This document shows, one piece after another, positions 6,232 to 12,547 of a DNA stretch of 12,547 nt (its first letter is position 1; each line of letters begins with the position of its first letter). The notes below the pieces were generated by a model. That model was given only the letters and a program-made list of their open reading frames with translations, searched no databases and was not told the origin of the DNA. This DNA comes from Prevotellaceae bacterium (GTDB lineage Bacteria; Bacteroidota; Bacteroidia; Bacteroidales; Bacteroidaceae). Location of the stretch: contig JAFLUV010000059.1 in NCBI GenBank assembly GCA_022508635.1, forward strand, positions 1 through 12,547. Reading direction: 5' to 3'. The position numbers were made by a program, and so were the translations under genes.

Positions 6232-6762
6232 CTATATCTGAAGGAGCGTTGTCACCTCCACATCTTTATCAAAGACGGCGCGTCCGTTGAGACCTTCTCC
6301 TATTAGTTCGACAATAAAGTTAATATATACCCTTTGCGGGTTAAATTTTTTGACTAATTTGTGTGCCGCCTTCATACTGCCGCCAGTTGCCAGCAGGTCA
6401 TCGTGCAGAAGTACAATATCTGTTGGCTCGATGGCGTCGCTGTGTATTTCAATGGTGTCCTCTCCATATTCTTTTATGTAGCTCTCAGAGATAGTATCAG
6501 CAGGCAGTTTGCCTGGTTTGCGGCACATCACGAATCCTGCTCCAAGCTTGACTGCAAGTGCTGCTCCGATGATAAAACCACGGCTTTCAATACCAACAAC
6601 TTTTGTGATGCCTTTGTCCTTGTAGAGCTCATATAATTCTTCGACCATTATTGCCATACAACATGGGTTCTTGTAAAGTGTGCTCACATCCTTGAACTGT
6701 ATGCCAGGAATCGGGAAGTCAGGTACATTTCGCAGGTTTTTGATTAGCGTTTCGTTATTCAT
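6232..6762 (-). CDS. apt: Adenine phosphoribosyltransferase
   Basis: Purine salvage: adenine plus PRPP gives AMP and pyrophosphate, in the cytoplasm. 176 aa, the normal length for a type I PRTase. The PRPP-binding signature is IVLLHDDLLATGGSMKAA (116-133); the position before the two Asp is His, where Val or Ile is more usual. The pyrophosphate-loop motif GIESRGF (57-63) and the flexible-loop region MCRKPGKLPADTISESY (79-95) are present, as is the N-terminal DFPIPGIQFKDV typical of Apt. It lies 92 bp after mnmG, separated from it by the parS-like palindrome, and 83 bp before uvrC. Its ATG at 6762 is the only reasonable start. Clustering with mnmG and uvrC is, to my knowledge, common in Bacteroidales. 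Confidence 0.96.
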   Translation of the reverse strand: MNNETLIKNLRNVPDFPIPGIQFKDVSTLYKNPCCMAIMVEELYELYKDKGITKVVGIESRGFIIGAALAVKLGAGFVMCRKPGKLPADTISESYIKEYGEDTIEIHSDAIEPTDIVLLHDDLLATGGSMKAAHKLVKKFNPQRVYINFIVELIGEGLNGRAVFDKDVEVTTLLQI

Positions 6763-6838
6763 TCTATTGTATGTTCTTTAGTGATTCTGTATTTAATTAA
6801 TTATTGTAGAGGGTATTGCTGTTTCATAGGGTACTTAT

Positions 6839-6854
6839 TGTTTCACGTGAAACT
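6839..6854. promoter_or_regulatory. parS: parS-like ParB-binding site
   Basis: TGTTTCACGTGAAACT agrees with the broadly conserved chromosomal parS consensus TGTTTCACGTGAAACA at 15 of 16 positions, and its central 14 bp (6840-6853) form a perfect palindrome. It sits immediately beside the mnmG stop codon (6857-6855) in the mnmG-apt gap, outside coding sequence. ParB (Spo0J) loads on such sites to partition the origin region, and mnmG (gidA) is often near oriC. No parA or parB gene is in the window. No T tract follows, so it is a poor terminator. Confidence 0.75.
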
Positions 6855-8762
6855 TCAGCGCTTCATCAGTACCAGCAGGACGTTCACATCGCTGGGGCTG
6901 ACACCTGGTATTCGGCTTGCTTGTGCCATCGTTTCTGGATTGATGCGTGTTAGTTTCTGTCGGGCTTCTGTACTGAGCGAATGAATTTCATCATAATTGA
7001 ATCGTCCACGAATGTGTATGTTTTCTAAACGGTGGATTTTCTCTGCAATTTCCTTTTCGCGTCGTATATATCCGCTGTATTTGATTCGTACTTCCGCCGC
7101 TTCTATAATTTCCTCGCGTCGGTCGTCGGACAAGGCGTTCAGACGGTCGGCGAGAGGCGGAATAAATGATGCCAATTTAGCAAGTGAGAGTTGCGGACGC
7201 ATTACCAAATCTATAAGTTTGCAGCCACGTTGTAGTTGTTCGCATCCTAATGCATTTAGTCCCGGGTTTATGAGCGCGGTTTTCACGCTGAAGTCGTTAC
7301 AAAAGGTCTCGATTCCCTCAATGGCCTGCTTCTTTCGAAGCCAATGTTCATAGCGTTCGCGTGTGGCAAGTCCCAATTCGTAGCTGCGCTCCGTGAGGCG
7401 GGCATCCGCATCGTCTTGCCGCAACAAAATGCGGTACTCTGCCCGGCTTGTAAACATTCTATATGGTTCGTCTACGCCTTTCGTCACAAGGTCGTCAATG
7501 AGGACGCCGATGTACGATTCATCGCGTCGCATTACCAGTGGTTCGCTTCCGCTGCATTTACGTGCTGCGTTAATACCTGCTACCAATCCCTGTCCGGCAG
7601 CCTCCTCGTATCCCGTAGTGCCGTTTACCTGTCCTGCCATGAAAAGGCCGTCTACCAGTTTTGACTCCAGCGAATGGCGGAGTTCTGTCGGATCGAAATA
7701 GTCGTACTCTATGGCATAACCTGGGCGATAGACCTGTAGATTTCGAAAAGCAGGAATCAGTCGCAGCGCCTCCAGTTGTGCGTCAATGGGGAGAGAGCTT
7801 GAGAAACCATTCAGGTAGTATTCTTGCGTGTCTGTCCCCTCCGGCTCGAGGAAGAGTTGATGTTCTGTGCGTTCGGCAAAGGTGACAAGCTTTGTCTCAA
7901 TGCTGGGGCAATAGCGTGGTCCGATGCTCTGAATTTGTCCGTTGTAGAGTGGTGAGTCGGGTAGGGCAGTGCGTAGGCGTTCGTGTACCTGTTCGTTGGT
8001 ATAGGTAATCCAACATGGCATCTGCGGGAGTTGTCTTGGCTCGCCCATGTAGGAGAACTTGTGGAAATCCTGCTCTCCGTCTTGCCGCTGCATTAAGGAG
8101 AAATCCACCGAACGTCCGTCAATGCGTACCGGTGTGCCTGTCTTCATCCGACCGACTGTGATACCGCAGGCCGCGATGCTTTCCGTGAGATGGAGGCTGG
8201 GAGGTTCTGCACAGCGTCCGCCCGGTATTTTTGTGCGTCCGATGTGCATCAAGCCATTCAGGAATGTACCTGCCGTAACAATGACACAACGTGCCTGGAG
8301 TGTCACATCCATGTAGGTGCGGACTCCTGTCACGCGTAATTTCGCCTCGGTGTTCTCCGCTTGTGCTGTAGTTCTCTCCGTTAGCAACTCCCGCACTTGG
8401 TCTTGCCAGATGGAGAGACCAGGTGTGTTTTCCAGAACTTCGCGCCATGCCCAGATGAATTTTGCCCTATCGCACTGTGCACGGGGGCTCCACATGGCAG
8501 GACCTTTCGAACGGTTCAGCATGCGGAATTGTATGGCGGTAGCGTCCGTTACCTCTGCCATGTGACCGCCAAGTGCATCTATCTCTCTGACAATCTGTCC
8601 TTTTGCAATTCCTCCGATAGCTGGATTGCAGCTCATCTGGGCGATTTTGTTCATGTCCATTGTTACAAGACACGTCTTTGCACCCAGTTTTGCTGCTGCT
8701 GCTGCTGCCTCGCATCCGGCATGTCCCGCACCTATTACTATGACGTCGTATTTAAAGTCCAT
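6855..8762 (-). CDS. mnmG: tRNA uridine-5-carboxymethylaminomethyl modification enzyme, FAD subunit
   Basis: With MnmE it builds the cmnm5/nm5 group on U34 of tRNAs reading two-fold split codon boxes; FAD and methylene-THF dependent. The frame stays open up to 8909, but the Rossmann motif YDVIVIGAGHAGCEAA begins right after the ATG at 8762, and a promoter lies at 8789-8796, so 8762 is chosen (635 aa; the family is about 620-630). An ATG at 8777 is the alternative. Conserved blocks are SCNPAIGGIAKGQIVREIDALGG near the N-terminus, the catalytic-cysteine motif RYCPSIETK, the FAD-domain closure GLFMAGQVNGTTGYEEAAGQG, and the C-terminal MnmE/tRNA-binding helices ending GVSPSDVNVLLVL. Six GCA codons in a row encode an alanine stretch just after the FAD motif. 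It heads the leftward gene group and is divergent from sdhC. Confidence 0.96.
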   Translation of the reverse strand: MDFKYDVIVIGAGHAGCEAAAAAAKLGAKTCLVTMDMNKIAQMSCNPAIGGIAKGQIVREIDALGGHMAEVTDATAIQFRMLNRSKGPAMWSPRAQCDRAKFIWAWREVLENTPGLSIWQDQVRELLTERTTAQAENTEAKLRVTGVRTYMDVTLQARCVIVTAGTFLNGLMHIGRTKIPGGRCAEPPSLHLTESIAACGITVGRMKTGTPVRIDGRSVDFSLMQRQDGEQDFHKFSYMGEPRQLPQMPCWITYTNEQVHERLRTALPDSPLYNGQIQSIGPRYCPSIETKLVTFAERTEHQLFLEPEGTDTQEYYLNGFSSSLPIDAQLEALRLIPAFRNLQVYRPGYAIEYDYFDPTELRHSLESKLVDGLFMAGQVNGTTGYEEAAGQGLVAGINAARKCSGSEPLVMRRDESYIGVLIDDLVTKGVDEPYRMFTSRAEYRILLRQDDADARLTERSYELGLATRERYEHWLRKKQAIEGIETFCNDFSVKTALINPGLNALGCEQLQRGCKLIDLVMRPQLSLAKLASFIPPLADRLNALSDDRREEIIEAAEVRIKYSGYIRREKEIAEKIHRLENIHIRGRFNYDEIHSLSTEARQKLTRINPETMAQASRIPGVSPSDVNVLLVLMKR

Positions 8763-8788
8763 CTGTTCTTTGTGCATAATTTTAGGTA

Positions 8789-8796
8789 CAAAAGTA
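8789..8796 (-). promoter_or_regulatory. -7 box of the mnmG promoter
   Basis: Minus-strand TACTTTTG (8796-8789) is a full TAnnTTTG match. Transcription would start near 8784, about 22 nt before the ATG at 8762. No clear TTTG lies 19-21 bp upstream, so the -33 element is degenerate. It mirrors the sdhC box 53 bp away. Confidence 0.5.
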
Positions 8797-8826
8797 GACA
8801 TTTCCCGCAACATTTCCTTGAAAAAG

Positions 8827-8857
8827 TTGCATAAATCGCCAAATCTGCGTACTTTTG
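8827..8857 (+). promoter_or_regulatory. Promoter of sdhCAB
   Basis: TTGC (8827-8830), a 19 bp spacer and TACTTTTG (8850-8857) fit the Bacteroidota promoter pattern. Transcription would start near 8862, giving a leader of about 70 nt before sdhC. It is divergent from, and partly shares its region with, the mnmG promoter. Confidence 0.6.
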
Positions 8858-8867
8858 TCTCCGTTAA

Positions 8868-8885
8868 ATACCTAAAAATAGGTAT
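8868..8885 (+). other. Perfect hairpin at the 5' end of the sdhC leader
   Basis: ATACCTA (8868-8874) pairs with TAGGTAT (8879-8885) around an AAAA loop, a 7 bp perfect stem. It begins only about 6 nt after the predicted start of transcription. A 5'-terminal stem can protect a message from decay, and the same dyad could be a repressor operator just downstream of the promoter. The sequence alone does not choose between these. Confidence 0.5.
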
Positions 8886-8932
8886 GTATATAGTTAAGGA
8901 ATCAATCAATGTAAAACTAAATTTATTACTCT

Positions 8933-9625
8933 ATGTGGTTAATCAATTCATCAATCGGCAGGAAAGTAGTGATGTCTGTCACCGGCATTGCGCTTGTCCT
9001 GTTCCTGACGTTCCATGCGAGCATGAACGTCGTTGCCCTCATCAGTGAAGACGGTTATAATTGGATTTGCGAGATGCTGGGCGCCAATTGGTATGCTGTG
9101 GCAGCAACAGGCGGCCTGGCAGCATTAGTGCTTCTGCACTTTGTTTTTGCCTTCTGGCTGACATTCCAGAACTGGAAGGCACGCGGCAACAACAAGTATG
9201 CCGTGACCGACAAGCCCAAGAAGGTGGAGTGGGCGAGCCAGAATATGCTTGCTCTGGGTGTCATCATTTGCTTGGGCATGGGGTTGCACCTCTACAATTT
9301 CTGGTGGAACATGATGGCTGCCGAGCTCATTGACGGCGAAGCTGCCGAGAATGCAGCCAACGGTGTCTATTGGATCAGGCAGACCTTTGCCTGCCCGGTC
9401 TACTCCGTCCTGTACCTCGTGTGGCTCTGTGCTTTGTGGTTCCACTTGACACACGGCATCTGGAGTGCCATGCAGACTCTCGGTGTGAGTGGTAAGATCT
9501 GGTTCAACCGCTGGCGCATTATCGGCAACATTTACAGCACTCTTGTTGTACTTGCGTTTGCAGCCGTAGTCGTTGCGTTCGCCCTGCAGGGATGCTGTTG
9601 CTGTGGTGGCAGCTGTTTTGCTTGA
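8933..9625 (+). CDS. sdhC: Succinate dehydrogenase/fumarate reductase cytochrome b subunit
   Basis: Single membrane anchor of a type-B succinate:quinone oxidoreductase (also named frdC), with five transmembrane helices, two b haems and the quinone site. 230 aa; hydrophobic segments lie at about 13-36, 55-78, 104-126, 153-176 and 196-218. Histidines suited to be haem ligands are His28, His69, His119 and His171 (or 174), one in each of helices I-IV, as in the Wolinella FrdC family. No separate sdhD follows, as expected for this type. The C-terminus after helix V is unusual: QGCCCCGGSCFA, five cysteines in the last ten residues. No strong Shine-Dalgarno site precedes the ATG. sdhA follows at once. 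Confidence 0.94.
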   Translation: MWLINSSIGRKVVMSVTGIALVLFLTFHASMNVVALISEDGYNWICEMLGANWYAVAATGGLAALVLLHFVFAFWLTFQNWKARGNNKYAVTDKPKKVEWASQNMLALGVIICLGMGLHLYNFWWNMMAAELIDGEAAENAANGVYWIRQTFACPVYSVLYLVWLCALWFHLTHGIWSAMQTLGVSGKIWFNRWRIIGNIYSTLVVLAFAAVVVAFALQGCCCCGGSCFA

Positions 9626-9662
9626 GATAATATGGTAAATGATTAAAATGGAAAATGCAATT

Positions 9663-11645
9663 ATGGCAAAGACATTAGATTCAAGAATACCCGAAGGACC
9701 AGTCTCTGAGAAGTGGTCCAATTACAAGGCGCATCAACGCTTAGTGAATCCCAAGAACAAGCTCAAGCTCGATGTTATCGTGGTGGGCACAGGTCTGGCT
9801 GGTGCCAGTGCTGCTGCATCGCTTGCTGAGATGGGCTTCAATGTGTATAACTTTTGCATTCAGGACAGTCCCCGCCGGGCGCACTCTATTGCTGCGCAGG
9901 GAGGTATCAATGCTGCCAAGAACTATCAGAACGACGGTGACTCGGTCTATCGTCTTTTCTACGATACCGTAAAAGGTGGCGACTATCGTGCTCGCGAGGC
10001 AAACGTCTACCGTCTGGCAGAGGTTTCGAATAACATCATCGACCAGTGCGTGGCTCAGGGTGTACCTTTTGCACGTGAATATGGTGGCATGCTGGCAAAC
10101 CGTAGTTTCGGCGGCGCGCAGGTGAGCCGTACCTTCTATGCCAAGGGACAAACCGGACAACAGCTCCTGCTTGGTGCCTATTCTTCGCTGAGCAAGGAGG
10201 TACAGCGCGGCAAGGTGAAGCTCTACACACGTTACGAGATGGAGGACGTTGTAATCATTGACGGACGTGCACGCGGCATCATTGCCAAGAACCTCGTTAC
10301 CGGCAAGCTGGAACGTTTCAGCGCCAATGCCGTCGTGATTGCTACCGGCGGTTACGGCAACGCTTATTTCCTCTCGACCAATGCCATGGGCTGTAACTGT
10401 ACGGCTGCTGTCCAGTGCTTCCGCAAGGGTGCGATGATGGCCAATCCTTCCTATGTGCAGATTCATCCTACCTGTATTCCTGTTCATGGCGACAAGCAGT
10501 CCAAGCTCACGCTGATGTCTGAGTCGCTGCGTAACGACGGCCGTATCTGGGTTCCCAAGAAGCTGGAGGATGCCAAGGCTCTGCAGGCCGGTACGAAGCA
10601 AGGCTATGAGATTCCCGAGGAGGATCGCGACTATTACCTTGAGCGCCGTTATCCTGCCTTCGGCAACCTTGTTCCCCGTGACGTGGCAAGCCGTGCTGCG
10701 AAGGAGCGTTGCGACAAGGGATTTGGCGTGAACAACACTGGCCTGGCTGTCTTCCTGGACTTCTCGGAGAGCATCCAGCGTCTGGGTATTGACGAGATTC
10801 GCCAACGCTACGGCAACCTCTTCGATATGTATGAGGAGATAACCGATGTCAATCCGGGCGAGAAGGCTTGCACCGTGAATGGCGTTGACTACTATTATCC
10901 CATGATGATTTTCCCTGCTATCCACTATACGATGGGCGGCGTGTGGGTCGACTATGAGTTGCAGACGACCATTCCCGGTCTCTTTGCTATCGGCGAATGC
11001 AACTTCTCTGACCATGGTGCCAACCGTCTGGGTGCTTCTGCTCTTATGCAGGGCTTGGCAGACGGCTATTTCGTGCTGCCCTATACCATCCAGAACTATC
11101 TGGCGGATCAGAGTATATGGCCGCGCCTCTCTACGGACATGCCGGAGTTTGCCGCTACGGAGAAGGCCGTGCAGGCTGAGATTGACCGCTTGATGAACAT
11201 TAAGGGAAAGCGTTCCGTCGACTCTATCCACAAGGAGCTGGGTCATATCATGTGGGAGCACGTCGGCATGGGTCGCACGAAGGAAGGTCTGGAGGAAGGC
11301 CTCAGGCTGCTCAAGGCTCTGCGCAAGGAGTTCGATACGAACCTCTTCATCCCCGGCTCGAAGGAAGGGCTGAACGTGGAGCTCGACAAGGCCATCCACT
11401 TGCGCGACTTCATCCTCATGGGCGAGCTTGTGGCATACGACGCCCTGCATCGCGAGGAGAGCTGCGGCGGACATTTCCGCGAGGAGCACCAGACTGAGGA
11501 GGGAGAAGCGAAGCGCGACGACGAGGCTTTCTTCTACGTCGGCTGCTGGGACTACCAGGGGAGCGACGACAAGGCTCCAGAGCTTGTCAAGGAGCCTCTC
11601 AAGTATGAGGCTATCAAGGTTCAGACGCGCAACTACAAGAACTGA
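9663..11645 (+). CDS. sdhA: Succinate dehydrogenase/fumarate reductase flavoprotein subunit
   Basis: Catalytic subunit that interconverts succinate and fumarate using covalently bound FAD; also named frdA. ATGs at 9639, 9648 and 9663 are in frame; 9663 gives MAKTLDSRIPEGP, which matches how homologues begin as I remember them (660 aa; 668 from 9639). Numbered from 9639: FAD Rossmann motif GTGLAGASAA (50-59), covalent FAD His82 in RRAHSIAAQGG, His276 in QIHPT, the catalytic Arg around 298-302 in SLRNDGR, His429 in IHYTMGG, and GLFAIGECNFSDHGANRLGASAL (447-469) with the substrate Arg463. The long C-terminal domain is typical of the type-B family. It lies 13-37 bp after sdhC, depending on the start chosen. 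Codon use is strongly biased to G/C-ending optimal codons, unlike uvrC, pointing to high expression. In anaerobic Bacteroidales it should act mainly as fumarate reductase. Confidence 0.96.
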   Translation: MAKTLDSRIPEGPVSEKWSNYKAHQRLVNPKNKLKLDVIVVGTGLAGASAAASLAEMGFNVYNFCIQDSPRRAHSIAAQGGINAAKNYQNDGDSVYRLFYDTVKGGDYRAREANVYRLAEVSNNIIDQCVAQGVPFAREYGGMLANRSFGGAQVSRTFYAKGQTGQQLLLGAYSSLSKEVQRGKVKLYTRYEMEDVVIIDGRARGIIAKNLVTGKLERFSANAVVIATGGYGNAYFLSTNAMGCNCTAAVQCFRKGAMMANPSYVQIHPTCIPVHGDKQSKLTLMSESLRNDGRIWVPKKLEDAKALQAGTKQGYEIPEEDRDYYLERRYPAFGNLVPRDVASRAAKERCDKGFGVNNTGLAVFLDFSESIQRLGIDEIRQRYGNLFDMYEEITDVNPGEKACTVNGVDYYYPMMIFPAIHYTMGGVWVDYELQTTIPGLFAIGECNFSDHGANRLGASALMQGLADGYFVLPYTIQNYLADQSIWPRLSTDMPEFAATEKAVQAEIDRLMNIKGKRSVDSIHKELGHIMWEHVGMGRTKEGLEEGLRLLKALRKEFDTNLFIPGSKEGLNVELDKAIHLRDFILMGELVAYDALHREESCGGHFREEHQTEEGEAKRDDEAFFYVGCWDYQGSDDKAPELVKEPLKYEAIKVQTRNYKN

Positions 11646-11701
11646 ACCGGCGACCGAGATACGGAAAAAGAATAACTAACTCAAGTAAACGAGAAAAGTC
11701 A

Positions 11702-12460
11702 ATGGCTAAGAATATAAGTGTAACGATAAAGTTCTGGAAGCAGAACGGTCCTAAGGACAAGGGTCACTTCGACACGCATGAGTTGAAGAACATTCCCGAC
11801 GATACTTCCTTCCTCGAGGCGCTCGACATCATGAACGAGGAGCTGATAAACGAGGGCAAGGAGCCCTTTGTGTTCGACCACGACTGCCGCGAGGGTATCT
11901 GCGGCATGTGTTCGCTCTACATCAACGGTACGCCCCACGGCAAGACGGAGCGCGGCGCTACGACGTGCCAGCTCTACATGCGCAAGTTCAGGGACGGCGA
12001 GACGATTACGGTGGAGCCTTGGCGCTCGGCCGGCTTCCCCGTCATCAAGGACTGCATGGTCGACCGCAATGCGTTTGACAAGATCATGCAGGCGGGCGGC
12101 TACACGACGGTGCGTACGGGCCAGGCTCAGGATGCCAATGCCATACTGATTCCCAAGGAAGATGCCGACGAGGCTATGGACTGTGCCAGCTGCATAGGCT
12201 GCGGTGCGTGCGTGGCTGCCTGCAAGAACGGCTCCGCGATGCTCTTCGTGAGCTCGAAGGTGAGCCAGCTCTCGCTGCTTCCCCAGGGCAAGGTGGAGGC
12301 TGCCAAGCGTGCAAAGGCGATGGTGGCCAAGATGGATGAACTGGGATTTGGTAATTGTACGAATACGCGGGCATGCGAGGCTGTGTGCCCGAAGTGTGAG
12401 ACGATCAGCAACATTGCCAGGTTGAATCGCGACTTCATTTGTGCGAAGCTCGCGGATTAG
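11702..12460 (+). CDS. sdhB: Succinate dehydrogenase/fumarate reductase iron-sulfur subunit
   Basis: Electron-transfer subunit linking the flavin of SdhA to the haems of SdhC; also named frdB. 252 aa, normal length. The N-terminal plant-type ferredoxin domain binds [2Fe-2S] through Cys62, 67, 70 and 89 (DCREGICGMC, then TTC). The C-terminal helical domain binds [4Fe-4S] through C164-IG-C167-GA-C170-VAA-C174, where Lys replaces the Pro that often follows, and the [3Fe-4S] through Cys219, C225-EAV-C229-P; Cys161 and Cys232 are extra. It starts 56 bp after sdhA; the gap holds no terminator. It is the last gene of the operon, ended by a strong hairpin. Confidence 0.96.
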   Translation: MAKNISVTIKFWKQNGPKDKGHFDTHELKNIPDDTSFLEALDIMNEELINEGKEPFVFDHDCREGICGMCSLYINGTPHGKTERGATTCQLYMRKFRDGETITVEPWRSAGFPVIKDCMVDRNAFDKIMQAGGYTTVRTGQAQDANAILIPKEDADEAMDCASCIGCGACVAACKNGSAMLFVSSKVSQLSLLPQGKVEAAKRAKAMVAKMDELGFGNCTNTRACEAVCPKCETISNIARLNRDFICAKLAD

Positions 12461-12474
12461 GTTTAACTATCTGT

Positions 12475-12512
12475 CGGGGGTGCGTCGCGATGACGTGCCC
12501 CCGCTTTTTTTT
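12475..12512 (+). terminator. Intrinsic terminator of sdhCAB
   Basis: CGGGGGTGCGTC (12475-12486) pairs with GACGTGCCCCCG (12492-12503) as a 12 bp stem with two G-T wobbles and a 5 nt loop, followed by C and eight T. It lies 15 bp beyond the sdhB stop. A second perfect pair, AACTATCTG (12465-12473) and CAGATAGTT (12520-12528), encloses it. Nothing can be assigned in the last 19 bases. Confidence 0.92.
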
Positions 12513-12547
12513 GTGATGGCAGATAGTTTTGTGTTCGATGATGGAGC

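Noticed and set aside
8689..8712. Six GCA codons in mnmG as a phase-variable tract
   Set aside because: A trinucleotide repeat cannot shift the frame, and an alanine-rich stretch at this point is usual for MnmG.
10061..10082. CACGTG core in sdhA as a further parS
   Set aside because: Only the central CACGTGAA matches; the flanks diverge from parS, and the bases encode conserved protein sequence.
9741..11489. 582-codon open frame on the minus strand, antisense to sdhA
   Set aside because: It lies wholly inside sdhA, whose protein has every family motif. Strong third-position bias of a highly expressed gene commonly keeps an antisense frame open. The translation shows no recognisable domain.
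1..12547. Replication origin with DnaA boxes
   Set aside because: mnmG and a parS site suggest the origin region, but I found no TTATNCACA cluster in the window.

Overview
The window looks like chromosomal DNA of a Bacteroidota member, most likely a Prevotella-like Bacteroidales. The evidence is the protein families present (type-B SdhA with a one-protein five-helix di-haem SdhC, an OmpA-domain lipoprotein, DeoC of about 296 residues), promoter-like boxes of the TAnnTTTG type instead of sigma70 boxes, and the near absence of Shine-Dalgarno sites. Genus is inferred, not proven.

Layout. Positions 1-63 may hold the last codons of a gene entering from the left, followed by a terminator-like hairpin (95-140). 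Positions 150-350 carry no convincing gene but hold several perfect stem-loops. Positions 353-553 hold nine tandem 22-23 bp units, each with a palindromic core, directly upstream of a promoter and a secreted PAP2-type phosphatase (680-1432, +). That gene converges, with 9 bp between the stop codons, on an OmpA-domain lipoprotein (1442-2272, -). A 263 bp spacer (2273-2535) holds a 15 bp inverted repeat and a second, in-frame copy of the deoC 3' end. Six genes then read leftward from 8762 to 2536: mnmG, apt, uvrC, dtd, a MazG-like nucleotide pyrophosphohydrolase, deoC. They cover tRNA wobble modification, purine salvage, excision repair, D-aminoacyl-tRNA proofreading, nucleotide clean-up and deoxyribose catabolism. 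dtd, the MazG-like gene and deoC are packed (1 nt overlap, 7 nt gap) and have their own promoter candidate inside the end of uvrC. A near-perfect ParB-binding parS palindrome abuts the mnmG stop codon.

Divergently from mnmG, sdhC-sdhA-sdhB (8933-12460, +) encode the membrane succinate:quinone oxidoreductase/quinol:fumarate reductase, closed by a strong intrinsic terminator (12475-12512). In fermentative Bacteroidales this complex usually works as fumarate reductase, making succinate with menaquinol as donor.

Most coding content is ordinary core genome. The less ordinary material is in the spacers: the phased palindromic repeat array, the parS site (with a weaker look-alike inside uvrC), the duplicated deoC tail, the structured region at 95-243, and the cysteine-rich C-terminus of SdhC. 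I did not find a convincing new multi-gene system.
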